Shown in pieces: positions 8,069 to 17,469 of a stretch of 29,261 nt of DNA. Origin of the DNA: Stentor coeruleus (Eukaryota; Ciliophora; Heterotrichea; Heterotrichida; Stentoridae); contig MPUH01000923.1 in the NCBI GenBank assembly GCA_001970955.1, positions 1 to 29,261 of the forward strand, read 5' to 3'. The translations under genes and the position numbers were made by a program. The notes under the pieces are model-generated. The model searched no databases. It was not told where the DNA came from and saw only the letters and a program-made list of their open reading frames with translations. How positions within the stretch are numbered: position 1 is the stretch's first letter; every line of letters begins with the position of its first letter.

Positions 8069-9709
8069 ATGAACACCGGAAGCTTTGGAAGCAAAAATCT
8101 AAGTGAATTAAAGAACTACACATGGGCTGGAGTAGTTTCATTTCTAAATGAACAATGCAAGTCAACCGAAATGGAAAAAACTCAATGGCTAGTAGAAAAA
8201 AAACAATATACTGAACGCATTGCCCAATTAGAAGGTGAATTACAAGCTAGTGAAGCCGTTAACAAAGATTTAGTCCGTCGAGTGAAAATGCTTGAATTTT
8301 CTTTACGTCAAGAACGGATAAAATATGCAAAACTCACAGGAGGTCATCATAGAGTAAACTCAGATGTTATATCAACAATTTTGTCTAGAGGTGAAAAAAA
8401 TAGTGATTCTGTTGGCCAAAACCTCCCTAAAAGAAGAACCCGTGCACACAGGCAATTATTATCTAAATATTTACAAGAATTAGGTCTTGAAGATATTTTC
8501 ACAGGGGATTTGCCACCCCGCCAAATCCATCATAGGCCAAGCAAAAGCTATGGAAGCAACCTTCAAGCTTTAGTAGAACTACCCGCAGAAACCGAAATAT
8601 CTCCAATTCAAAAATCCGATACGTTGAAAATCAATTTAATCGAAGAAAAACCTGCAAAAAAGTCTTGGGAAATGAAAATAGCCCTTAAAAGCCACATGGA
8701 CGTAGTCAGAAGTTTGCACTTTGCCCAAAAAGAAGGTATTTTAGCATCAGCTTCAGAAGACTGCCTTATAAAACTCTGGGATATTTCTCAATACGAAACT
8801 TTTAACGAGAACACCCAATGTGAATCATATTTTTCTCTTCGTGGACACAAAAAACCTATATTAACAATGACAGGGAATATAATTGGTGAAGAGCAGCTTT
8901 TATATAGTGCAGGAGAAGAAGGTATAATCCGTGTATGGGAACTTTTACCTCCAAAAGATGTTAATGCATATGGTCCTTCTCAAGATAAAAATTATTGTGT
9001 TGGTGTTTGGGAAAGTCATTCTGAAGCAGTTTGGGACTTAAAACATCATCCAGTTGATGGTTTAGTTCTCTCAGCAAGTGCAGATGGTATTGTAAAACTA
9101 TGGAAAACAGTAGATACTACAACTAGTATAGAAAATTGGAAATCAGGTAAAGTGTCTGCGAATTTACTTAGAAATTTCACTTATCCAAGAACTGATGGGG
9201 AAAATTTCCATATCCCAACCTGTACAGCATGGTTAATAACTGAACTCAATTCTTTTGTTGTTGGGTACACAACACCTTATTTGAATATTTTCGATAAACA
9301 AACAGGAAAACCTTCAATAATTCGTTTTGTTAAAGAAAATGATGCTCATGATAAGATTTATCAAATAAATTGTATTGCGACAAGTAATAGTTCGAATATG
9401 GTTGTTTGTGGTCATGAAGATAAACATTTGAGATTTTTTGATGTTAATAGTTGTAGTTGTGTTAAGGATTTAGTTGGGCATACTGATTCTGTTAGTTCTT
9501 TATGGATGTCTGGGAATTATTTGGTTTCTGGAGGACATGATGGAAGTTTACGTTTTTGGGATGTACGAACATATCAATGTTTACAAGAAATCCCAGCACA
9601 TAGGAAAAAATATGATGAAGGAGTTTTGTGTATTAGTCAACATCCATCATTTAATCTTATGGCATCAGCTGGGGCTGATAGTCTTGTCAAGCTCTATAAT
9701 ATTATTTAG
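8069..9709 (+). CDS. STRN: Striatin family protein (PP2A B''' regulatory subunit)
   Basis: The 546-aa product matches striatin end to end. Residues 17-95 (YTWAGVVSFLNEQCKSTEME...KDLVRRVKMLEFSLRQERIKYAKL) are the N-terminal striatin motif and coiled coil. Residues 123-144 (RTRAHRQLLSKYLQELGLED) match the conserved segment after it. Residues about 206-546 hold seven WD40 repeats, most ending in WD-like pairs (IKLWDI, IRVWEL, VKLWKT, LRFFDV, LRFWDV, VKLYNI). Striatins scaffold the STRIPAK complex, joining PP2A to GCK kinases and Mob proteins in cytoplasm and membranes. The length is shorter than in animals (about 700-780) because the middle linker is short. The start ATG follows a T/A-rich leader. 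The stop is TAG. The 5' half is C-rich and the 3' half T/G-rich. Confidence 0.95.
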   Translation: MNTGSFGSKNLSELKNYTWAGVVSFLNEQCKSTEMEKTQWLVEKKQYTERIAQLEGELQASEAVNKDLVRRVKMLEFSLRQERIKYAKLTGGHHRVNSDVISTILSRGEKNSDSVGQNLPKRRTRAHRQLLSKYLQELGLEDIFTGDLPPRQIHHRPSKSYGSNLQALVELPAETEISPIQKSDTLKINLIEEKPAKKSWEMKIALKSHMDVVRSLHFAQKEGILASASEDCLIKLWDISQYETFNENTQCESYFSLRGHKKPILTMTGNIIGEEQLLYSAGEEGIIRVWELLPPKDVNAYGPSQDKNYCVGVWESHSEAVWDLKHHPVDGLVLSASADGIVKLWKTVDTTTSIENWKSGKVSANLLRNFTYPRTDGENFHIPTCTAWLITELNSFVVGYTTPYLNIFDKQTGKPSIIRFVKENDAHDKIYQINCIATSNSSNMVVCGHEDKHLRFFDVNSCSCVKDLVGHTDSVSSLWMSGNYLVSGGHDGSLRFWDVRTYQCLQEIPAHRKKYDEGVLCISQHPSFNLMASAGADSLVKLYNII

Positions 9710-10525
9710 TTAAAACATAAAATGAGTTATTTTGGGGTGGTAAAGGAAAATGAGTTAGTAGAAAATTATTAGATTGTATTAGAAAGAGTTTGATACAGAA
9801 AGATAGTTTTTTAGTTGTTATTTCCATATCTTAAACATACTTAAAGCAATTTACCTAACAATTTTTGATATTTTTATATAATACAGATTCATTAATAAAC
9901 AGCTTCATTTTCATGTAATATACATATTAGAAAGTGACTTTTCAACAATAATTAACCTCCTCACACAGCCAGAGAGTCGTAAAAAGTTGGACGTAAAACT
10001 CATTAACAATGACAATCTAGATTTCAAAATGATATACATACAAGGCTGAACCTTTTACGAATTCTATAATACAGTAAATGCTACAAGGAGTATTTTCACC
10101 CAACAGTGAATTTTCATAACAAGAGCCACAGTCATATCAATTCCAAAGCGACTTAAGGTAAAATAACTAATTCCTGTAAACCTGAAAATCTTAACCAACC
10201 CGACACATCTTCCATTTACCCATTCAAAAAAAGCAAATCAAGCACAACTCATCAAGTTATAACATCTTCCAATAAGAACTTGAAAAAAAAACTAGTTTCT
10301 ATCAAAATTCCCTGTAAAGCAACATTTTGTGACCTCTTCAAAAAAATGTTCATCTCCAACTTCTTAGAAGTAAAAAATTCCCTTAATCCCACAATAACTT
10401 TATCAATTTAGTAGAAAGTAGACCCTCACAAAATCTTGAAAAATCCCCTGCAAATACCATATAAAAAACCTATAAGAGAAAAAGGTTTAGAAAACTGAAT
10501 ACAATAAAGAAAATATCCATCAAGG
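9710..10525. other. 816-bp non-coding gap with a cryptic open frame
   Basis: No supported gene is seen. The first 120 bases are G-rich (9721-9840: 25 G, 6 C) and later bases are C-rich (10201-10320: 29 C, 9 G). A small GC island near 9955-10020 reaches about 38% GC. A + strand frame at 9882-10166 runs 94 codons without TAA or TAG but contains two TGA and lacks an ATG near its start. It is not annotated as a gene. Confidence 0.5.
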
Positions 10526-12105
10526 ATGAGTTTAATTAATATGGAAAATCATGTTTCACCTCGATACAATCTTTACGGGAATTTAATTCAAATGCCAGAG
10601 TTTATAAAACCTGAACAAATGAAAGACCCTTGGCCAGGAAACCCTAAAGCGAAATCAAGACATGAACTTTTAAGCCAAAGGAAAAAAGAACTACTTCCTC
10701 ATTCGACATTTGATATTGATAATGATGGATATATCAGCCAAATGGATATGTTTATAAGTAAACAGTTTGATAAAGATAAGGATGGAATGCTTAATGATAT
10801 TGAAAGGGCTAATGCAGAAAATGCTATTAAGACTGGGTTTTTTGATAAGTATATGATTGGATTAGATTCAAAAGTCCCTAATTCAACTGCTAGAGTTATA
10901 CAGCAAAGAGGGGTTATTATGGATGGTAACTCTGGTTATAAATTGCTTGAAACATATCCGATGATGAGGAAAAATTCTCTTCCTGCGATAACTTCAAGAA
11001 AACAGATGATTAGTATGAGAAAACATATGCCGGTTACAGGGAGACCTTATGATAATGTTTTTATGGTTGATGATATAAGATTTGAACCTGAGGGATATGT
11101 TGAAAAACCAAAAATCAACTCGTTTAAGACTTTAAAAGAATCGCTTAGCCAAACTATCAGGTCTAAAGTAGGACTTTCAGAACCCAGTGACTTTAAATTA
11201 GCTAAATCTCCATCAACAGACTATGTAAAATTCCCGAAATTCTCATCACAAACTCAAATGAACCGTGAAAACAAAATAGAACTCCTTAAAACACTTTATG
11301 AAAAAGCTGATTATAACCATATTTCACGTGAAGACCATTTAAGAGAAAGAGAAAAATACTTAATTTTCTATAACGAAGGCAATACTTTAAAAGAAGTAAA
11401 AGAAAAACTAATAAAAGACACAAACGAATACAACCAAAAAACATTTTCAAATGTAAACATTGGAGTTCATGGAAAAGAACTACCAAAATTCAATGAAAAC
11501 GTAAAAGAATACTGGAAAATCAGAGATAAATATGAAGAAGAACCTAAGCATTCATCACAAGTTTTATACAATTTACAGAAAATGAATCATGCCCCAATAG
11601 ACAAGTTTAGAGAAAGCGATATTACAGGGAATGAGCTTCCAAAAAACCCACATACTTTAGTATGTAAGAAAAAAGTTGAATTAGCTGATAAGCCCAATTA
11701 TGTGATTCCTTATGGAGGATATGTTCCTATTGAAAATACTGAATCTGATTATAAACAGTCAAATGTTCAATATAAGATGAGTACAATTTTTGGACATTTT
11801 CTTGAAAGTGCAGCTGAGATGGGTATAAAATTAATCAAAGAAAGTGATAAAGNATTTTTGGACATTTTCTTGAAAGTGCAGCTGAGATGGGTATAAAATT
11901 AATCAAAGAAAGTGATAAAGAGCCTCCTAAGATTGAAAAAGCTGCAAACCCAGAAAGTAATGCATCACAGGCTCTGGAAGTACTTAAAAATATCCAACCT
12001 AAAACGTCAAGCTCAATTATGAAAAAGACAACTCTCAGGCAAACTGTGGCTCATAACCCTTTACGAACAACAGGTTTTCTAGTGAAAACGATTCCTGATA
12101 GCTAA
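10526..12105 (+). CDS. EF-hand protein (about 503 aa), interrupted by an assembly duplication
   Basis: Two EF-hand loops are clear: DIDNDGYISQMD (63-74) and DKDKDGMLNDIE (82-93). Both have acidic residues at positions 1, 3, 5 and 12 and Gly at 6, so calcium binding is likely. The N-terminal DPWPGNPKAKSRHELL precedes them. The remaining 400 residues are basic and partly helical, with no other recognised domain. A 67-bp duplication around N at 11853 splits the frame. Counting it once gives 1512 bases, 503 codons plus TAA. The first ATG at 10526 follows GG, unusual here. A second ATG at 10541 (MENHVSP) has the usual A/T-rich context and may be the true start. A ciliary or cortical role is plausible but unproven. 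Confidence 0.82.
11786..11920. repeat. 67-bp direct repeat around one N (assembly join)
   Basis: Positions 11786-11852 and 11854-11920 are identical and flank N at 11853. The repeat lies inside the EF-hand gene. One copy plus N accounts exactly for the frame break. Confidence 0.9.
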
Positions 12106-12538
12106 TTCATCATAATAATAATAACTTATTATTCACATTTTTTTCTCTTTCTGTTAATATTTTATAGTTGCAATTTTTATGACTCAAAATAAGAGGGGCT
12201 AAGTCAATTACGCTGATTTCAGCTTGTATGAAATCTACGAGTATGATGTTCTCAGATTTTGATTATAGTTTAGGCACACAAGGAGCTGATATGTGAATTT
12301 GTAAATCAAGCTAAGCTAAAACTTTTAAAACTGTTTTGTTGTAAAAACTATAGAGATTTATTTTTAAATTTCATACTAATGTACCTCCTAAACATAAAAT
12401 AGTTTATAATTTTAACCACATGATTCATCCCTTATTATCATTTTCACGAAGAATCTGAAAATTATTTTTATCCTAACTATTACTGTATAATCAGCATTTT
12501 ATATATGAAACATAAACAATTAACACCCTAAAATAATT
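12106..12538. other. 433-bp non-coding gap
   Basis: No supported gene is seen. An A/T palindrome (AATAATAACTTATTATT) lies just after the upstream stop. Positions 12181-12300 are a mild GC island (43 of 120 bases G or C, counted by eye) with only short frames. An eight-codon upstream ORF (12505-12531) ends seven bases before the ATG of the next gene. Confidence 0.5.
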
Positions 12539-13441
12539 ATGAAATTAACTATCAGACGCAGCCCTATATCAGCCGATGTAGAACCAGATACAATTCAAAA
12601 AATCTATCAAAAACAACCATTAAATGAGTCTCAATTCTCAACACAAAGCAATTTCTATAGAGTAGGTCGATCATTAAACACTAAGCGTGAAGCAGCTACT
12701 CCTATTTTTTCGATACGCAAAGGATATAGTCCGAATTTCAATCAAAACCATCAAAACCGAATTTCCACATTTGAAAAGTCCCAAGATTCTACTGAAGAAT
12801 TCCGAGCTGACTATGAAGCCTTAAAAAAATCATATCAACGGCTTGTTGAAGAGAACATAAGTCTGAGGTCTGATAAAAGTCTTATATTTGGGGAAAATTC
12901 AGTAAGCACAGTTGCCTTAGATAGAGAAAATGAACAACAAATACAAAACTATGCCCTCGAAACCGAGGATTTATATGAAATGATTTCTGATGCACATCAG
13001 AGTATACAAGATTTACTAGAAAATTGTAGTGATATTCATCAAGAATTTACAGAAATCAAACGACAGCACAATCATTTGAAATTTACTCAAGACCTTCAGG
13101 AATATACAAAGTCAGTAAAAATTAATTTGGTAGATTTTATATAGCTACAAGAAACACTCAATAAGAAAATTGAAGAAATTAAGATGATGACAAGGGATAA
13201 GAAAAGAGTTGAGATTGCTTTTAAAGAAACTGAATCTACTAGAAGAGAAGTTGAAGGGGATATTAGAGTTAAAGAAGCAAGATTAAAAACTTTAGAGCCA
13301 ACTTGTGACCCTGATGTCCTTAATTTAGCTGAAATGTATTATAAAATGACTCTTGCTGCGTCGAATTTGGCGTTGAGTGAGAAAAAGGTTGCGAAGTACG
13401 AAAAGTATATACAAGCCAATTTTAAAGATAAGCATAGCTAG
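12539..13441 (+). CDS. Coiled-coil protein, 295 aa, with one 15-nt intron
   Basis: The coding exons are 12539-13129 and 13145-13441. Between them, GTAGATTTTATATAG has GT...AG ends and an in-frame TAG. Removing it joins two coding frames in phase 0 (197 and 98 codons, stop TAG). The N-terminal 85 residues are basic and disordered. Residues about 90-120, 130-185 and 190-260 are charged helices likely to form coiled coils (FRADYEALKKSYQRLVEEN; KKRVEIAFKETESTRREVE). The last 40 residues include LNLAEMYYKMTLAASNLALSEKK. I do not recognise the family. The stop codon lies within the first copy of an assembly repeat. Confidence 0.85.
13130..13144 (+). other. 15-nt spliceosomal intron
   Basis: GTAGATTTTATATAG starts with GTA, ends with TAG and contains an in-frame stop. 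Its removal fuses two long frames. It shares T at 9, A at 10 and A at 14 with the two introns in the gene at 26161-28515. The size matches the 15-16 nt introns known in Stentor. Confidence 0.9.
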
Positions 13442-13621
13442 GAAGTTAATAGTAAAAAAAATAAATGAAAAGGTTTAGATGAAAAGGCTTTTTGGTANAA
13501 GCATAGCTAGGAAGTTAATAGTAAAAAAAATAAATGAAAAGGTTTAGATTAAAAGGCTTTTTGGTANAGTTAATAGTAAAAAAAATAAATGAAAAGGTTT
13601 AGATGAAAAGGCTTTTTGGTA
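13430..13621. repeat. Three copies of a direct repeat separated by two N bases
   Basis: Copies are 13430-13497 (68 bp), 13499-13566 (68 bp) and 13568-13621 (54 bp, truncated at its left end). Ns lie at 13498 and 13567. Copy 2 differs by one base (GATTAAAAGG for GATGAAAAGG). Copy 1 includes the stop codon of the upstream gene. Unmerged contig overlaps are the simplest reading; a real tandem repeat that broke the assembly is possible. Confidence 0.85.
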
Positions 13622-14317
13622 GCTTTTTTAGTTTATTAGGAACATAAAGCTAGCCTCTGAATTGTTTTGAAGATGTAAAACTAAATAAAAATACTTGGAA
13701 TATAGTCTTTTTAGCTTAGATACTTGTATAAAATCCTAGATTTGATAAGGCTTAGACAATATTATTTAAACTTTGAAGGTGTTTTAAAATGAGTAGAAAT
13801 AATATCATGATATTTAGTTTATTTTAACTTTAAGCCAAAAATAAAAATTTTGGTATGCTAATAATGTTATGTTTATGCATACAAGTGTAATTTGGGGTAT
13901 TTTCTAATAATAATCAGGCTAAGATTAGATAAAAAGAGTGTCTGGAAACATTTTTTTCTTTAAAAAAAACTTAACACTATTTATATAGATATTGTAATTT
14001 CCTTTTAATAAGATAATTGTACATTCACCAAACCCAATTTACAGCAAAAATATTAGCTTATCTAAGTTCCTTTATTAACTTTTATCATGAATGATTTAAA
14101 AACTAATTTTAACACCCAATTACCAGCTATTAACTTGCCTCAAAAGAAATTTCAAACCTAATTTTAACACCCAACTACCAGCTATTAACTTGCCTCAAAA
14201 GAAAATCCCAACCAAGTATATTATTTGACAATATTAAGTATTAAAATGATTGTCTTAAGGTCAGTCCATAATAATTATTATAAAATCCATTCAGATAAGG
14301 TCAAAAAAAATTCTTAA
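13622..14317. other. Non-coding gap with an unbroken tandem repeat
   Basis: No supported gene is seen. A 14-bp palindrome (AATATCATGATATT) occurs at 13801-13814. A 47-bp direct repeat with 55-bp period lies at 14103-14204. The last 250 bases before the next start are C-rich and G-poor. Confidence 0.5.
14103..14204. repeat. 47-bp tandem direct repeat without N
   Basis: Positions 14103-14149 and 14158-14204 are identical except for T at 14120 versus C at 14175. The period is 55 bp. The first copy lies in a 24-codon ATG frame (14087-14161, stop TAA) reading NFNTQLPAINLPQKK. The second copy encodes the same peptide in another frame, and the one difference is a synonymous Leu change. Confidence 0.85.
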
Positions 14318-17300
14318 ATGGTTTATTCAATTGAATATTTAAAGTTATTATCTATGGAACAACTTCACTCAGAACTTCTAGGTTTTTTTGTAAATTTCAT
14401 TGCAAGCCATTCTTCAAACGGTGCAGTCAACAGCAAACTAGTAAACGCAATGATGAAAATGAAGCCGGTTCAGAAAATCATAATAAAATGCATGTGCAAA
14501 CTCGAACCTATAATCAATGATCATTTCATATCTTTAAACTATCCCAGGTCAGCAAAAAGTTCAACTCAAATAGCAAAACAATCTAAACTACTTATCATAG
14601 CCCAAGACGTCAAAAATATGATGAAAAATTATGATCACATACAAGGTAAAATTTCCAACATGCTAAACATAGTCGAAAGTATTGATTTTAATATAGAAAA
14701 TATCGTACCAGTTAAAGGGCAGTTATCAGATGAACCAAACGAACTTGTATCTTTTCTTTCATCAATTGTTCATAAAAAGCGTATCACAAATGATGAGATT
14801 GAAGAAATCAGTGAAGATACTTGGAGCAAACATTTAGAAGTTGAAAAAATGCTCAAAGTCGAAATAGAAAAATATTATAATCGAATCGATATTATAGAGC
14901 TAAAATATTTCAATCGGCTTAATCATTATAAATACAGAACTGCAATAAAAATTCAAAGACTAGAATGTGAAAACAAGCAAACTTGGGAAAATTTTAGGAT
15001 GATTTTTGATAGAAGTCAGATGATATATGAAGATAAAATATCAAAAGAATATGAGACTTATATGCATGAGCAGAATATTGTGGAAAATAATGATAGTCAA
15101 GATTTGTATATAAAAGATTATTCAAGTGCGATACAAAAAATTAAAAACTTGTTTACTGTAAGGAAAATATTGGAAAAAAGAAAGGGGCAGGATGAGAAAC
15201 TTGTTACTGGATTGTATAATAAAATCAATGTGTTGAATGAAAAAATTAATGAGATTAAAGATATGAATATAAAACTGTTAGATAATGCTGCAAGTCTGTC
15301 TTGGAGTTTTGAGTTTTTGATAAATAAATTTGATATACCTACATCAGTTAAGGAAAAGTCGTTGAAGCTTATAAATAAACAGAAATGCCAAAAACTTGAA
15401 GCTCTTTTTAAGATTGATGGGATTTTTGAAAAGTACTCAATTGATACGGTAAGCCAGAAATTTGATGAGTTAAAAGAAGGTATTGCAACTGTTTCTAATA
15501 AAATCAAGGATGAAAATGTTAAGATCCGATTGAGTAAGTTGATTATTGAAAGTAGACTGGATGAAATAGATAAAACTGATACAATAAAAGCTATAACAAC
15601 TACAAGATCAAATATTTTAACCCCACCTATTAGTGTATCTACACCAACACAAAAAGTTAGAAGACCTTTAGTAGGAAGGACTAAATCAAAAAAGGAAACT
15701 TTACCAGCACAAGAAGTAAAAAAAGAAAGCGCATTAGAACGTATGCGAAAAGCAATGTATAGTATAGATGAAGAAATAAAACAAACAGATAAATTTTTCG
15801 AGGAATCTTTTAGTGAATCTTCTCATGTTGGAAACCAAAGCATTTACGACTTTTCTTTAAAAGATGAAGATAAAAGAGGACCAAACTCTAAAAGTCGAAA
15901 TTCTAGAAATACTTATCGTATGGGTATATCTCCTAAGAACTCAGATACAAATAGATTTGAAGTATTTTCATTACAAGGTGATGAAATTCATAAAGAAGAT
16001 AAAGATATTCAAACAATAATAATTCCAAGTCTTAATCAAGAAACTCAAGTCAACCTTGAACTCTATACAACAATGCATGAAATCCTTTATAAAACCAGAA
16101 TAAAAAATACTGGTAATGACGATGTTGCTAATATAGAAGAAATTGATAATTTTATATATAAAGCTACAGAATTTTTCTTAAGAGAAAAATATGATAAAAA
16201 CACCCAAACTGATAAAGAAAGTGGGGTTTTAGACTTTGCAACACCTAATAATATAATCATAAGAGGACTTATGAATAAAATTAAAGCAAAAAAATCAGAA
16301 AATAAACTAGGGAGGCTGAGACTTGAGACTAAAGTATCAGAAAATTTATTTAATAAAAAAACTGTGACTAATGAAATGCCGATATTCAAAACTGAACCTA
16401 ACGAAACCTCATTATTAGATTTCGCATTACCAGAAAACGAAAAAGCTATACAAAACGATTTTGAAGTTCCAGAAACCAAACCATTAAATAGCACTTTACC
16501 TATTCCTAGTAATTTACTAGAAAATAAAATCATTAAATTCCAAGATATACTCACACCTTCAGCTCCATCAGAAAAAATCTTCAAACCAAACTTCCAAAGA
16601 AAAAGCGAACTAAAAATTGACCCATTAAAACTCGCTACTGAGTCTTACAACAAAGAATTCAACCTTCAAGCCCAAATAAAAGGAATAAAAAAACTTGGTT
16701 TTATTGAAGTNCAGAAAAAATCTTCAAACCAAACTTCCAAAGAAAAAGCGAACTAAAAATTGACCCATTAAAACTTGCTACTGAGTCTTACAACAAAGAA
16801 TTTAACCTTCAAGCCCAAATAAAAGGAATAAAAAAACTTGGTTTTATTGAAGTTCAAAATTTATGGGAAGAAGTTATAAACCGAAGAATCCTTGAAGGAG
16901 AAAAGGATAAAATTTCAGTTTATCTCAGAGGCTATTTAGGTACTGACAAATTTGAATCTGAAAAATCTCGTATAATCTCTTTATTAGAAACAAGTAAATC
17001 TAACAACAAAGATTTAGATCAGATTTTAAACCCTAAAAAAAAACTATCAAAGCAAACAATAGATAAATGGAAGAATATTATGGCCAAACTACTAGAAAAA
17101 GTGTTATCGAATTTTGCAAACCAAATAAACCCTTCCGATAGCCCAAGAGAAATATTATTCAAAGCAGCGAAATCAATAAAATATGTCAAACATAGAATTG
17201 TCCTAAGATCTGAAACATCATTTCATCATGGTAGGAGGATACAAAAAACAGAAAATTTAATACTTTATACCTCTGACAAATGGTCTTTACATTCAACAAG

Positions 17301-17439
17301 CATGTCGCCAATTGACTCAATAAAAGCAAGTTCAAGAAATAAACTACGGAAAAAACTAGGTTTTAAGCTAAACTCCTCCAAACCTAAAACCCCAAATAAA
17401 GACAAACCCTCAGAAAAAACAAAACTTCCATATATCTAA
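14318..17439 (+). CDS. Large coiled-coil protein (about 992 aa), interrupted by an assembly duplication
   Basis: The frame from 14318 and the frame containing ATG at 17080 are one gene. A 142-bp segment is repeated around N at 16711. Counting it once leaves 2979 bases, 992 codons plus TAA. The N-terminal 130 residues are helical (YLKLLSMEQLHSELLGFFVN). Long coiled coils occupy about 160-400. The middle is basic and Ser-rich. Several acidic motifs recur (SGVLDFATPN, TSLLDFALPE; DIQTIII, NTQTDKES). The C-terminal 150 residues contain a helical block (LWEEVINRRILEGEKDKISVYL) and a very basic tail. I do not recognise the family. A cytoskeletal structural role is only suggested by the coiled coils. 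It converges on the kinase gene with a 30-bp gap. Confidence 0.8.
16569..16853. repeat. 142-bp direct repeat around one N (assembly join, two variants)
   Basis: Positions 16569-16710 and 16712-16853 flank N at 16711. They differ at two sites, both synonymous C/T changes in the coding frame (CTC/CTT Leu and TTC/TTT Phe). This pattern fits overlapping contigs from two alleles. Confidence 0.88.
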
Positions 17440-17469
17440 TTGTCATTAGTATTAGTATTAGTTAGGAAT

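Noticed and set aside
9474..9713. Second frame of 79 codons within striatin
   Set aside because: It overlaps WD40 repeats that are clearly coding in the other frame.
12505..12531. Eight-codon upstream ORF before the intron-containing coiled-coil gene
   Set aside because: Leaders in such compact genomes are short, so it may not be in the transcript. Short A/T-rich frames are common.
13801..13814. 14-bp perfect palindrome AATATCATGATATT
   Set aside because: In very AT-rich sequence such palindromes occur by chance; no second copy or nearby element was seen.
15118..16584. Antisense frames of 129 and 165 codons inside the large coiled-coil gene
   Set aside because: They mirror Lys/Glu-rich coding sequence read backwards (Phe/Leu/Ser-rich) and show no independent coding character.
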